DNA of 13,090 nt from Deinococcus marmoris DSM 12784 (GCF_000701405.1 NZ_JNIV01000111.1:1-13090); one strand, 5' to 3'. Counted from the first letter of the stretch, positions 1 to 9,237 are shown. Program-made: numbers and translations. Notes: generated from the letters alone by a model not told the origin.

Positions 1-306
1 ACTCAGGGCAAGCCTGGCACGATCAATACAGCGTTTGTCGAGCGTCTGAATGCAACCCTACGAACGTGGCTCCCAGCACTGACACGACGCTCCCGGCATG
101 CCGGGAGCGATCAGGAGCGACTGGAACGCCATTTCTTTCTGGTTTTGGTGGCCTACAACTTCATCCGTCCCCATCGCTCCCTTCGGCTGCGGGGAGATCG
201 TCGCTGGACCGAGCGAACGCCAGGAATGGCGGCGGGCCTGACGGATCATCCCTGGACGATGGAAGAACTCCTCTTATTTCGGTTGCCGCCTCCTCAAGCC
301 GCTTGA
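1..306 (+). CDS. IS1-like DDE transposase, C-terminal part (5' end outside window)
   Basis: Frame 1 is open from the window edge to a TGA at 304-306, giving 101 residues with no start codon in view. It begins with a block reading NTAFVERLNATLR, which carries the third catalytic acidic residue (E) of a DDE transposase. Next come a basic stretch (LTRRSRH) and AYNFIRPHRSLR, the typical C-terminal helix of IS1-like and related DDE enzymes. The end reads MAAGLTDHPWTMEELL, a tail I associate with IS1-family-like transposases of Deinococcus, Chloroflexi and cyanobacteria. The family assignment is from motif memory, so a neighbouring DDE family is possible. The reading frame has no internal stop, so the copy may be intact to the left of the window. 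Its 3' end points toward the moeB-like gene. Confidence 0.8.
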   Translation, partial: TQGKPGTINTAFVERLNATLRTWLPALTRRSRHAGSDQERLERHFFLVLVAYNFIRPHRSLRLRGDRRWTERTPGMAAGLTDHPWTMEELLLFRLPPPQAA

Positions 307-353
307 CCACGACTCCACGCCGTTCTGTGGTCCTACCCTGTTCCTTACAGGAC
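305..353 (+). terminator. Hairpins just after the transposase stop
   Basis: A perfect 6-bp inverted repeat, GACCAC (305-310) and GTGGTC (327-332), starts inside the stop codon and has a 16-nt loop. A second small hairpin follows, CCTGT (337-341), loop TCCTT, ACAGG (347-351). Their position directly behind the transposase suggests transcript termination or part of the element's end. No clear T-run follows, so the call is tentative. Confidence 0.3.
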
Positions 354-423
354 AAAAGAATATGGCAGTAAAAAGAATGGTGTGCTGCACGCGTTTTTAT
401 ATGTTAAAATAATGAGCATAGGA
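354..423. other. AT-rich intergenic strip between IS and moeB-like gene
   Basis: This strip is much richer in A and T than anything else in the window, with blocks such as GTTTTTATATGTTAAAATAA around 392-411. It holds no ORF with a credible start. It separates the transposase end from the stop of the minus-strand moeB-like gene. It is probably the terminal part of an insertion sequence or the scar of one; I cannot identify terminal inverted repeats without the left end. Confidence 0.5.
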
Positions 424-1191
424 TTAAGAAGCGGTCAGGATTGGTGACTTTAAAGTCAGTAGCCGAACCCTCCCCGACAGGGCTTCGTAAGTCCACAGCC
501 GGCCCCGCAGGGGTTCTCCCACGCCGCCCAGAAGCTTGAGGGCCTCCTGGGCCATGACACTGCCCACTATCTGAGGGACCGGACCCAGCACGCCGGTCTC
601 GTCGCAGGAGGGGGCGTCGCCAGGGGTGGGGAACAGATCGCGCAGGCCAAACTGTGGCCCGAACACGCTGACCATGCCGCTGCTGCCGCTGGCCGCGCCC
701 CAGACCCATTCACTCCCGCTGTGCGCGCAGGCATCGGCAATGGCATAGCGCGTCTCGAAGTTGTCGGTGGCGTCTACCACCAGCGTGACACCTGCTATAG
801 CGCGCTGCATGTTTGCGGGTTCCAGCCTGGGAGCGGTGCCGATCTGCACGAATGGGTTTATCGCCTGCGCTCGCGCCGCCGTCACCTCTGCCTTGGAGCG
901 GCCCACGTCGGCTGCCGTGAATTGCGTCTGGCGGTGCAGATTGCTGACGCCCACCGTGTCGCCGTCCGCGATCAGCAGCCGCCCTACACCGGCCCCGGCC
1001 AGCAGCGTGATCACCGGGCCTCCCAGTCCACCCGCACCCACCACCAGCACGCTCGAATTCCGCACCCGTTCCTGTGCCCCGGCCTCCAGCCATTCGGGCA
1101 CCAGCAGTTGCCGAGAGTAACGCCGCAGTTCCTCGCGGGAGAGGACTTCAGCGGCCCCCTGCGCCTGCAAGCCGGTTTCACCTGTGGTCAT
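424..1191 (-). CDS. moeB: MoeB/ThiF-family E1-like adenylyltransferase
   Basis: Protein of about 255 aa. ThiF/MoeB/HesA enzymes use ATP to adenylate the C-terminal glycine of a ubiquitin-like sulfur carrier (MoaD or ThiS) for molybdopterin or thiazole synthesis in the cytoplasm. The nucleotide-binding loop VVGAGGLGGP lies at residues 50-59, followed by DGDTVGVSNLHRQTQF with its conserved Asn/Arg and DATDNFETR with the catalytic Asp. The later block SCDETGVLGPVPQIVGS, then MAQEALKLL, matches the family. I start it at ATG 1189-1191 because a TACACT -10 box lies 7 nt upstream; a GTG start at 1239 would place that promoter inside the gene. Odd points: the C-terminal CxxC zinc pair common in MoeB is absent. 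The last ten codons (TTA AAG TCA CCA ... GCT TCT TAA) use AT-rich codons unlike the rest. MoeB versus ThiF cannot be settled from the sequence alone. Confidence 0.85.
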   Translation of the reverse strand: MTTGETGLQAQGAAEVLSREELRRYSRQLLVPEWLEAGAQERVRNSSVLVVGAGGLGGPVITLLAGAGVGRLLIADGDTVGVSNLHRQTQFTAADVGRSKAEVTAARAQAINPFVQIGTAPRLEPANMQRAIAGVTLVVDATDNFETRYAIADACAHSGSEWVWGAASGSSGMVSVFGPQFGLRDLFPTPGDAPSCDETGVLGPVPQIVGSVMAQEALKLLGGVGEPLRGRLWTYEALSGRVRLLTLKSPILTAS

Positions 1192-1198
1192 TGCCCCG

Positions 1199-1204
1199 AG
1201 TGTA
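1199..1204 (-). promoter_or_regulatory. -10 box (TACACT) of moeB-like gene, leaderless spacing
   Basis: Read on the minus strand, TACACT is followed by 7 nt and then the ATG at 1191. A start site 6-8 nt after the box would fall at or next to the A of ATG, so the transcript would be leaderless. The -35 region at 17-nt spacing (1222-1227) reads AGTCCC and is one arm of an inverted repeat. Confidence 0.55.
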
Positions 1205-1208
1205 AAGG

Positions 1209-1227
1209 AGTCCCGTGTCGGGGGACT
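1209..1227. promoter_or_regulatory. Inverted repeat over the moeB -35 region
   Basis: AGTCCC (1209-1214) and GGGACT (1222-1227) form a perfect 6-bp inverted repeat with a 7-nt spacer. It covers the -35 position and the spacer of the minus-strand promoter. The arrangement fits a dimeric regulator site, but chance is possible in GC-rich DNA. Confidence 0.3.
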
Positions 1228-1371
1228 TGATCGGGCCACAGTTCAGGCATGGTCCAGTCCCGGCCCACTCTGGCCTGCATCCACTCGGATTTGCCTCCAG
1301 TGCCAGGCGCACGCTCTCGCTGCTTCCCTGATGTGCTGCTCCTGGTCTGCGCGCCCGCCCTGGCCCTGCCC

Positions 1372-1377
1372 TACAAT
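1372..1377 (+). promoter_or_regulatory. -10 box (TACAAT) of plsY-like gene
   Basis: TACAAT lies 9 nt upstream of ATG 1387, again leaving essentially no 5' leader. No Shine-Dalgarno sequence lies between the box and the ATG (GCGGCGCGT). This supports ATG 1387 over upstream in-frame starts. No good -35 hexamer is visible. Confidence 0.6.
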
Positions 1378-1386
1378 GCGGCGCGT

Positions 1387-1965
1387 ATGTTGCCGCTGCT
1401 GGTCGCTCTCATTTCCTACCTGCTGGGATCGCTGGTCACGGGCGTGCTGTACTCGCGGGCGCGCGGAGCGGACATCAGTGGGCGCGATCTGCCGGGGGGC
1501 AGCGGCACCTACCGGCAATTCGGGCGCAACGCCGCCATTCTGGTGACCGCCGGGGACATCCTGAAGGGGGTGCTGGCCGTGGCGCTGGCCCGCGCGCTGA
1601 CGCCGGAGCTGACCTGGCTGGCCACCCTGGCGGTGGTGCTGGGCCACTGTTACCCGGTGTTCTTCCGTTTTCAGGGCGGGGCCGGGATCGCGCCGTTTCT
1701 GGGGGCGCTACTGGTGGCCGCCCCACTGACGTTGCTGGGCACGCTGGGCACCGGACTGGTCCTGATTCCGCTGTACCGGGCCACGTTGCAAAGCCGTCTG
1801 AAGCTGAACGCCGTGCCCTTCGCCACCGCCGTGGCCGTCCCGGTGGGCCTGCTGCTCAGCCTGCGCTACGGCGGCCTCCCTGATCTGCTGGCCGGGGGCG
1901 CGGCGATGGCGCTGCGGGCCGTACATTTGCTGGCCTTTCCGGTGGGGCCGGGGGACCGGGCGTGA
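1387..1965 (+). CDS. plsY: PlsY-family (glycerol-3-phosphate acyltransferase-like) membrane protein, divergent
   Basis: 192-aa, very hydrophobic protein with about five membrane segments. Classical PlsY moves an acyl group from acyl-phosphate to glycerol-3-phosphate in the inner membrane, the first step of phospholipid synthesis. The start SYLLGSLVTGVLYSR, the loop GSGTYRQFGRN and GHCYPVFFRFQGGAGIAPFLG follow the PlsY layout and length. The signature residues are eroded: GSGNxGxTN has become GSGTYRQFG and GGKGVAT has become GGAGIAP. The C-terminal HxxNIxRLxxGxE motif is missing, leaving ALRAVHLLAF. Deinococcus genomes are known to carry several PlsY paralogues, so a specialised or non-catalytic paralogue is likely. 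ATG 1387 is chosen from the -10 box. The TPR gene follows after 61 bp, probably on the same transcript. Confidence 0.75.
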   Translation: MLPLLVALISYLLGSLVTGVLYSRARGADISGRDLPGGSGTYRQFGRNAAILVTAGDILKGVLAVALARALTPELTWLATLAVVLGHCYPVFFRFQGGAGIAPFLGALLVAAPLTLLGTLGTGLVLIPLYRATLQSRLKLNAVPFATAVAVPVGLLLSLRYGGLPDLLAGGAAMALRAVHLLAFPVGPGDRA

Positions 1966-1968
1966 GCC

Positions 1969-2021
1969 AGAGACTGCGGGTGATACGCGGATGATACAGA
2001 GACTGCGGATGATACAGAGAC
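1969..2021 (+). repeat. Short direct repeats before the TPR gene
   Basis: The 18-bp unit AGAGACTGCGGATGATAC occurs at 1998-2015. A one-mismatch copy (GGGTGATAC at its end) occurs at 1969-1986. An extra ATGATAC lies at 1991-1997 and a truncated copy, AGAGAC, at 2016-2021. The array fills the gap between the plsY-like stop and the TPR gene and creates two spare ATG codons (1991, 2009), which confuses start choice. Confidence 0.8.
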
Positions 2022-2026
2022 CATAC

Positions 2027-4174
2027 GTGAGGCAGGGGCGGCGCGTAAAAGCACTCATTCGGCCCGTTCTCGCCCTGCTGCTGGGGCTGGCGTGGGTGGG
2101 CGGGGCGCAGGCCGCTCCGGTGCTGGAGGGCCGCACCCTGCGCTACGAGGACGGGCCGAACCTGGTCTGGCAGCGCAGTTTTCCGGCGGCGCTGGGCGAC
2201 CTGAGCGGTCCGCTGGAGGTGGGCGGCGTGACGTACCTGGGCGTGGGGCCGAAGGTCTACGCCTACACGGCGCGGGGCCGGGTGCTGGGCCGCGCCGATC
2301 TGCCGGGGCCGGTCAGTTCGCTGGACGCTTCCGGGGGTGTGGTAAGGGTGACCACCGGGGGAAGCGGGTACGCCGAGCGCTTCACGCTGGCCGCCGGACC
2401 CTCTGGCCCCAGCGTGCAGGAGCGGGTGGTCTTTCCGCCAGACGCGGGCGTGACTGGCTGGCTGCTGCGCGCTGCCCAGGCCGTACCGGAGGCGGGCGTG
2501 CAGGCGGCGGCGAACGATGATCCCACCAATCCCTTCCTGCTGCTGCGGCTGGCCGAACAGCGCCGGGCGACAGGCGACAGTTATGCCGCCCTCAGCACCG
2601 TGCGGCGGGCGCTGGGAACCGCGCTGCCGTTTCCGGCGTGGGTGCAACTGGCCGCGCGGCTGGACACGGCGGGCTATCCGGCAGCCGCCGATCTGGCGCT
2701 GGACCGTGCCCGCCGTGACGCCGCCGGACGCGGCCTGGACCCCGACGTGCCGGTCAGTCGGGCGGCCCTGGGGGCTTACGGCAATCCCAGCGCCTACCTG
2801 GGCACCCTGCTGGCACAGAACCGACTGGCCCGCGCCGAATCGTGGATGGCCTACCTGCGCGAACTGCACCCGCGTTTCGAGGGCGGCCCGGCGCTGTACG
2901 CGCGCTACGCGGGCATTCTGGAAACCCAGGGCCGTGCGGGCGAGGCCGAGGAGTGGCGGCAGTTCTCGCGCTCGCTGCGGGCCGGGACGCTGTACAACCT
3001 GGGGCCGAATGGGCTGGGCAGCGTGCGCGACGCCGCGCGGCTGTCCACGCTGGCACTGGCGCTGAGTCTGCTGGCGGCGGCGCTGGTGCTGCTGGTCCGG
3101 GCTTGGCGGGCACAGGGTCAGGCCACCCGGCCCCTGGGCGGGCGCTTCCGGGCGTGGCTGCGCCGTCCGCTGGCCCGCGCGCGCTTCGTCTCGGTGGCCT
3201 ACGCCTCCCTGAGCGAGCGATTTTTGCTGACCCTGCTGCTGGCCGGGCTGCTGGCCTCGCTGGGCGGCTGGCAGTGGGCGAATCAGGCGGGCGCAGCGCT
3301 GCGCAGTCCGGCGCTGACCACCGGCACCTACGGCGGCGGCTGGGGCAATGCGGGTCTGGGCGACCTGAATCTGCGCCCCGGCCCGGACAGCGCGCTGCTG
3401 ATCGGCCTGGCCTCGCAACTGGACGGCGACGATTCGGCGGCCCGTCAGACCTACACGGCGGCCCTGCCCGACGCCTGCGCCCTGAACAACCTGGGCGTGA
3501 TCTCGCAGGCGCGCGGTGACGAGGCCCAGGCCCGCGAGCAGTACCGCGCCGCGCTGTCGGCCCGCCCGGACCTGGGGGCCGCCGCCTTTAATCTGGGCCT
3601 GAATCCTGGCAGCCCCGACGCCAGCTTCCAGCGAACCTACCGCCCTGGCCAGCCCCGGCTGTGCTACCCGGACGGGCGCAGCCTGACCCGCGCCGTGACC
3701 GGGGACCTGAGCGTGACCCTGCGCCGGTCACTGCTGGACCCGGCCCAGGTGCTGAGCGCCGCACCGGGCCGCAGCCTGCGTCTGGGCTGGGCTTTATTGG
3801 GCACGGCGCTGCTGGGCGCGCTGCTGCTGCTCTCGCTGCTGCTGCCCCGCGCGGCCCAGACCTCCGCCCAGGCCCGCCCGCTGCTGGTCCGGGCACTGAC
3901 CGCCGTGCTGCCCGGCACCGGCCTGATGAACAGCCCCTGGGGCGGCATGTTGCTGCTGGCCTGGGCGGCGGTTCTTGCGGCGCTGGCCCCCCGTGTGGGC
4001 CTGGTGACGTTCCCGGATCTTCCCCTGCTGGCTCCCGACAACGTGCAGACCGGCCTGCAAACGGGCCTGATCGCCGCGCTGGCCGTGATCTACGTCCTCA
4101 ACACGGTCATTCTGCTGACCGCCGAGGTCCGGCAGGTCCGCCGACAACGTTGGGAAACCAGGGCGGAGGGCTGA
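2027..4174 (+). CDS. Exported, multi-spanning tetratricopeptide-repeat protein
   Basis: About 715 aa from GTG 2027. ATG 1991 and ATG 2009 are alternatives, but they lie inside the short repeats and would give an overlong basic n-region. No start has a good Shine-Dalgarno. Residues 1-29 form a signal peptide (basic MRQGRRVK, hydrophobic LALLLGLAWVGG, cleavage near AQA). Residues 30-130 are rich in short beta-like stretches (TYLGVGPKVYAYTARGRVLG) resembling propeller blades. Helical TPR-like pairs occupy about 165-320. Membrane segments fall near 340-362 and 399-416, a clear TPR (ALNNLGVISQARGDEAQAREQYRAAL) near 485-525, then three more segments near 585-607, 639-660 and 680-702. TPRs normally mediate protein contacts; no enzymatic motif is seen. 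It is probably co-expressed with the plsY-like gene, suggesting an envelope scaffold role, which is inference. Confidence 0.8.
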   Translation: MRQGRRVKALIRPVLALLLGLAWVGGAQAAPVLEGRTLRYEDGPNLVWQRSFPAALGDLSGPLEVGGVTYLGVGPKVYAYTARGRVLGRADLPGPVSSLDASGGVVRVTTGGSGYAERFTLAAGPSGPSVQERVVFPPDAGVTGWLLRAAQAVPEAGVQAAANDDPTNPFLLLRLAEQRRATGDSYAALSTVRRALGTALPFPAWVQLAARLDTAGYPAAADLALDRARRDAAGRGLDPDVPVSRAALGAYGNPSAYLGTLLAQNRLARAESWMAYLRELHPRFEGGPALYARYAGILETQGRAGEAEEWRQFSRSLRAGTLYNLGPNGLGSVRDAARLSTLALALSLLAAALVLLVRAWRAQGQATRPLGGRFRAWLRRPLARARFVSVAYASLSERFLLTLLLAGLLASLGGWQWANQAGAALRSPALTTGTYGGGWGNAGLGDLNLRPGPDSALLIGLASQLDGDDSAARQTYTAALPDACALNNLGVISQARGDEAQAREQYRAALSARPDLGAAAFNLGLNPGSPDASFQRTYRPGQPRLCYPDGRSLTRAVTGDLSVTLRRSLLDPAQVLSAAPGRSLRLGWALLGTALLGALLLLSLLLPRAAQTSAQARPLLVRALTAVLPGTGLMNSPWGGMLLLAWAAVLAALAPRVGLVTFPDLPLLAPDNVQTGLQTGLIAALAVIYVLNTVILLTAEVRQVRRQRWETRAEG

Positions 4175-4400
4175 GCTTGGGGGAGAGGCTGCCTCTGGTT
4201 CGGGTTACGGACCTCTTCTGTCCTGCTATTGCCGTGGGGTGGTTGAAGCCGTATTTCTTCGTCTGACTGGGGAAAAATCGTTTGCCACACGCCTTGTTCT
4301 GGCTGTTGAGCGCGCCCGGATCATCTTGGTGAACTGTCAGTCGGGTCACGCCGCCCCTCACGCTTTTCCGTTTGTCACTGCGCCGTTTTGCGACATGCGC
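4175..4400. other. Gene-poor intergenic region, lower GC
   Basis: This gap between the TPR stop and the SNF2 promoter contains no ORF with plausible codon use. Its composition is visibly less GC-rich than its flanks (for example TATTTCTTCGTCTGACTGGG and GGGGAAAAATCG around 4251-4280). A near-perfect palindrome, AGAGGC-T-GCCTCT, sits at 4184-4196, 10 nt after the TPR stop, but has no loop or T-tract suited to a terminator. It may hold an interspersed intergenic repeat or regulatory DNA; nothing is certain. Confidence 0.4.
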
Positions 4401-4406
4401 TAGACT
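4401..4406 (+). promoter_or_regulatory. -10 box (TAGACT) upstream of SNF2 leader ORF
   Basis: TAGACT is followed by 7 nt and then GTG 4414. The same hexamer and spacing occur before mscS (9225-9230), where the downstream gene is certain. This suggests transcription starts at or beside the GTG. No convincing -35 box is seen at 16-18 nt. Confidence 0.55.
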
Positions 4407-4413
4407 CGGGGGC

Positions 4414-4490
4414 GTGTTTTTGTCTGCGGTGAATATTGTGGTCCTCTGGCCGGTCATGCTGTGCCCGACGCTGCTGGGGCAGGTGCGGGG

Positions 4491-4494
<4 letters not shown>
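4414..4494 (+). CDS. Predicted 26-residue leaderless leader peptide
   Basis: A GTG 7 nt after the TAGACT box opens a 26-codon frame ending in TGA at 4492-4494. The peptide starts MFLSAVNIVVLWPVMLC and ends TLLGQVRG, so it is mostly hydrophobic, like a single short membrane helix. The stop overlaps the SNF2 ATG as ATGA (4491-4494), the usual geometry of translational coupling. If the transcript really starts near 4414, this ORF would be the first one read and could control access to the SNF2 start. It could instead be an accidental ORF in a 77-nt leader, since such short frames arise by chance. No homologue is known to me. Confidence 0.4.
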
Positions 4495-7859
<3,365 letters not shown>

Positions 7860-7860
7860 C

Positions 7861-7895
7861 GGCAGCCAGGGAAGCCGATTTGCTGCCCCTGGGGC
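7861..7895. terminator. Hairpins in the convergent SNF2/CIA30 junction
   Basis: Two mutually exclusive 6-bp stems can form: GGCAGC (7861-7866) with GCTGCC (7882-7887), and CCAGGG with CCCTGG just inside, each with a 15-nt loop. The place, 2 nt after the SNF2 stop and between convergent genes, fits a terminator serving one or both strands. There is no T-tract, so the call is moderate at best. Confidence 0.35.
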
Positions 7896-7923
7896 GGCGG
7901 TGTGTTGATCATCTGGGGCGGCG

Positions 7924-8451
7924 TTACTCTCCCCGGATCCAGTCCACTTCCAGTGCAAACCGTTCGGCGCGGTTGTTGCCCACCGTGAGACCAAAGAAGA
8001 TGACCCTGCTGGGATCGAGCGCCGGTCCCGCGACCTGCTCTCCCGAACGGGTGGGGCGCAGGGAGTCGAGGGCCACCCTCACCTCGGTCCACTGTCCGGC
8101 CACCGTGGCAAATTCGTTGCGGTAGGTCACCCCGTTCTGGGCGCTGGTCCCGAGTTGCAGCGCGTACCGCTTGCCGTCGCCCCGGACCCGCAGGCGCAGG
8201 GCCGAATACCGGCTCAGGTCAAAGCGGCCCGGATTCGAGCGGACGCCCGCGAACCCGCCGTTGTTTTCCAGCCGGACCTGACCCGTGAACTCAAGGACCC
8301 CGCCGCCCACCCGCGCGCGGCTGCTGGACACTCCGCCCATCACCGTGTCGTTGCGGGAATACCACGCGGGTTCGGCGGCACCAAAGTCCAGCACCGCACC
8401 CGAGGAGGCCGCGCCCGAGAACAGCGCGATGCACAGAGCAAGACTTTTCAT
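7924..8451 (-). CDS. Exported CIA30-domain protein
   Basis: 175 aa from ATG 8451. The N-terminus MKSLALCIALFSGAASSGA is a signal peptide with likely cleavage near residue 19-20. The mature part has the CIA30 (complex I intermediate-associated protein 30) signature: WYSRNDTVMGGVSSSRA, then FTGQVRLENNGGFAGVRSNPGRFDLSRYSALRLRVRGDG, and a late FFGLTVGNNRAERFALEVDWIR. The fold is a galactose-binding-like beta sandwich. In mitochondria it aids complex I assembly; the role of bacterial exported versions is unknown, and binding of sugar or polymer in the envelope is only a guess. An upstream in-frame ATG at 8487 would bury the signal peptide behind 12 residues. A TACGCT box 6 nt from ATG 8451 supports the chosen start. 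Confidence 0.82.
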   Translation of the reverse strand: MKSLALCIALFSGAASSGAVLDFGAAEPAWYSRNDTVMGGVSSSRARVGGGVLEFTGQVRLENNGGFAGVRSNPGRFDLSRYSALRLRVRGDGKRYALQLGTSAQNGVTYRNEFATVAGQWTEVRVALDSLRPTRSGEQVAGPALDPSRVIFFGLTVGNNRAERFALEVDWIRGE

Positions 8452-8457
8452 GCCCTG

Positions 8458-8463
8458 AGCGTA
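8458..8463 (-). promoter_or_regulatory. -10-like box (TACGCT) of the CIA30 gene
   Basis: On the minus strand TACGCT precedes ATG 8451 by 6 nt. It fits the TANNNT leaderless pattern of its neighbours but is the weakest match, and the intervening CAGGGC could also serve as a poor Shine-Dalgarno. Confidence 0.4.
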
Positions 8464-8545
8464 ATGGAGGGTTCGGCCAGCAACCATGGGCCGCCGGACA
8501 GTCTGTGGAAAGGCTTTCCCGTGTGCGGTCCTGTCTGCAAACGGT

Positions 8546-9178
8546 TCAGTGCTGTGTCATGTCCATCATCGGCAATGCGGGCAGGGCTTCGGCCCCCCGC
8601 TCCTTAAGCATGGTGGTCATGCTCCTGATCTCGGCCCCCTGCGTGGCCTCGATCTGCCGGGCCAGCGCCTGAACCTCGGGGCGAATGCCCGCACCCAGAG
8701 CGGGTTCGGCCATCATCAGTGCGCCCTGGTGGTGGCGGGTCATCAGTTGCAGGAAGGTGATCTCGGCCTGAGCGGGGGGCAGGGTGTCCAGAGTTTTGAC
8801 CTGCTGCGGCGTCGCCATGCCCATGCCCAGTGCGTGTTCGGCGGTCATGCCCGCGCCGCCCCACGGACGGTTCCACAGGGTCAGCCAGCCGTGCATCTGC
8901 CCGATCTGCTCCTGCTGAGACAGCATGATGTCCAGCGCCAGCGTGCGGACGGCGGGATCGTTGCCGTTCTCACGGATGCGGGTGGACAGGTCCACGGCCT
9001 GCGCGTGGTGCTGGATCATCTCGCGCACGAAGCGGACCTCGGTGCTGCCCTCGGCGGGGCCGCTGCCCTGGCTCAGGCGGGGGGCAAGCAGCAGGGCGGC
9101 CAGCCCCAGCGCCACCACCACCAGCAGGGCAGGGAGGGCCAGTCGGCGGCCAGTTTCTCTGGGTGTGGTTGGGGACAT
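8546..9178 (-). CDS. Membrane-anchored DUF305 protein
   Basis: 210 aa from ATG 9178. A basic N-terminus (PRETGRR) and one hydrophobic segment (residues 13-32, LALPALLVVVALGLAALLLA) anchor or export it. Two DUF305 half-repeats follow, FVREMIQHHAQAVDLS (HH at 57-58) and FLQLMTRHHQGALMMAE (HH at 149-150). They are expected to form a ferritin-like four-helix bundle with paired histidines. The family is exported and often met near copper or heavy-metal genes; a metal-binding role here is inference, helped by scattered Met and His (GMTAEHALGMGM, residues 110-121). No metal-transport gene is in the window. The start follows from the TATACT box 7 nt upstream and from the clean signal anchor; longer in-frame starts run into the mscS promoter and coding region. 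Confidence 0.87.
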   Translation of the reverse strand: MSPTTPRETGRRLALPALLVVVALGLAALLLAPRLSQGSGPAEGSTEVRFVREMIQHHAQAVDLSTRIRENGNDPAVRTLALDIMLSQQEQIGQMHGWLTLWNRPWGGAGMTAEHALGMGMATPQQVKTLDTLPPAQAEITFLQLMTRHHQGALMMAEPALGAGIRPEVQALARQIEATQGAEIRSMTTMLKERGAEALPALPMMDMTQH

Positions 9179-9185
9179 GCGGGTC

Positions 9186-9191
9186 AGTATA
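9186..9191 (-). promoter_or_regulatory. -10 box (TATACT) of the DUF305 gene
   Basis: Minus-strand TATACT lies 7 nt before ATG 9178, giving a predicted leaderless transcript. It is the best -10 match in the window. Its -35 position (about 9209-9214) abuts the -35 position of the divergent mscS promoter. Confidence 0.65.
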
Positions 9192-9224
9192 GGAACGGCT
9201 TCTGTGGGCGAATGACCTGCGCCG

Positions 9225-9230
9225 TAGACT
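9225..9230 (+). promoter_or_regulatory. -10 box (TAGACT) of the mscS-family gene
   Basis: TAGACT lies 7 nt before ATG 9238 with no Shine-Dalgarno between, fitting a leaderless transcript. Its -35 position (about 9202-9207) is back to back with that of the DUF305 promoter. Confidence 0.6.
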
Positions 9231-9237
9231 GCGGTCA

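Noticed and set aside
66..371. Plus-strand frame overlapping the transposase remnant
   Set aside because: It is out of frame with the clear DDE transposase sequence and has no protein-like motif.
1249..1386. N-terminal extension of the plsY-like ORF to GTG/ATG-type starts near 1249
   Set aside because: The extension would run through the TACAAT promoter, lacks PlsY similarity, and precedes the natural first membrane segment.
1856..3418. Open minus-strand frame of about 520 codons opposite the TPR gene
   Set aside because: Composition (Gln/Arg/Gly/Pro-rich) is that of a shadow frame; the plus strand has signal peptide, TPR and membrane segments.
8507..8519. GGAAA-GGC-TTTCC hairpin between the DUF305 and CIA30 genes as a terminator
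   Set aside because: The stem is 5 bp with no T-tract on the minus strand; it could equally be chance.
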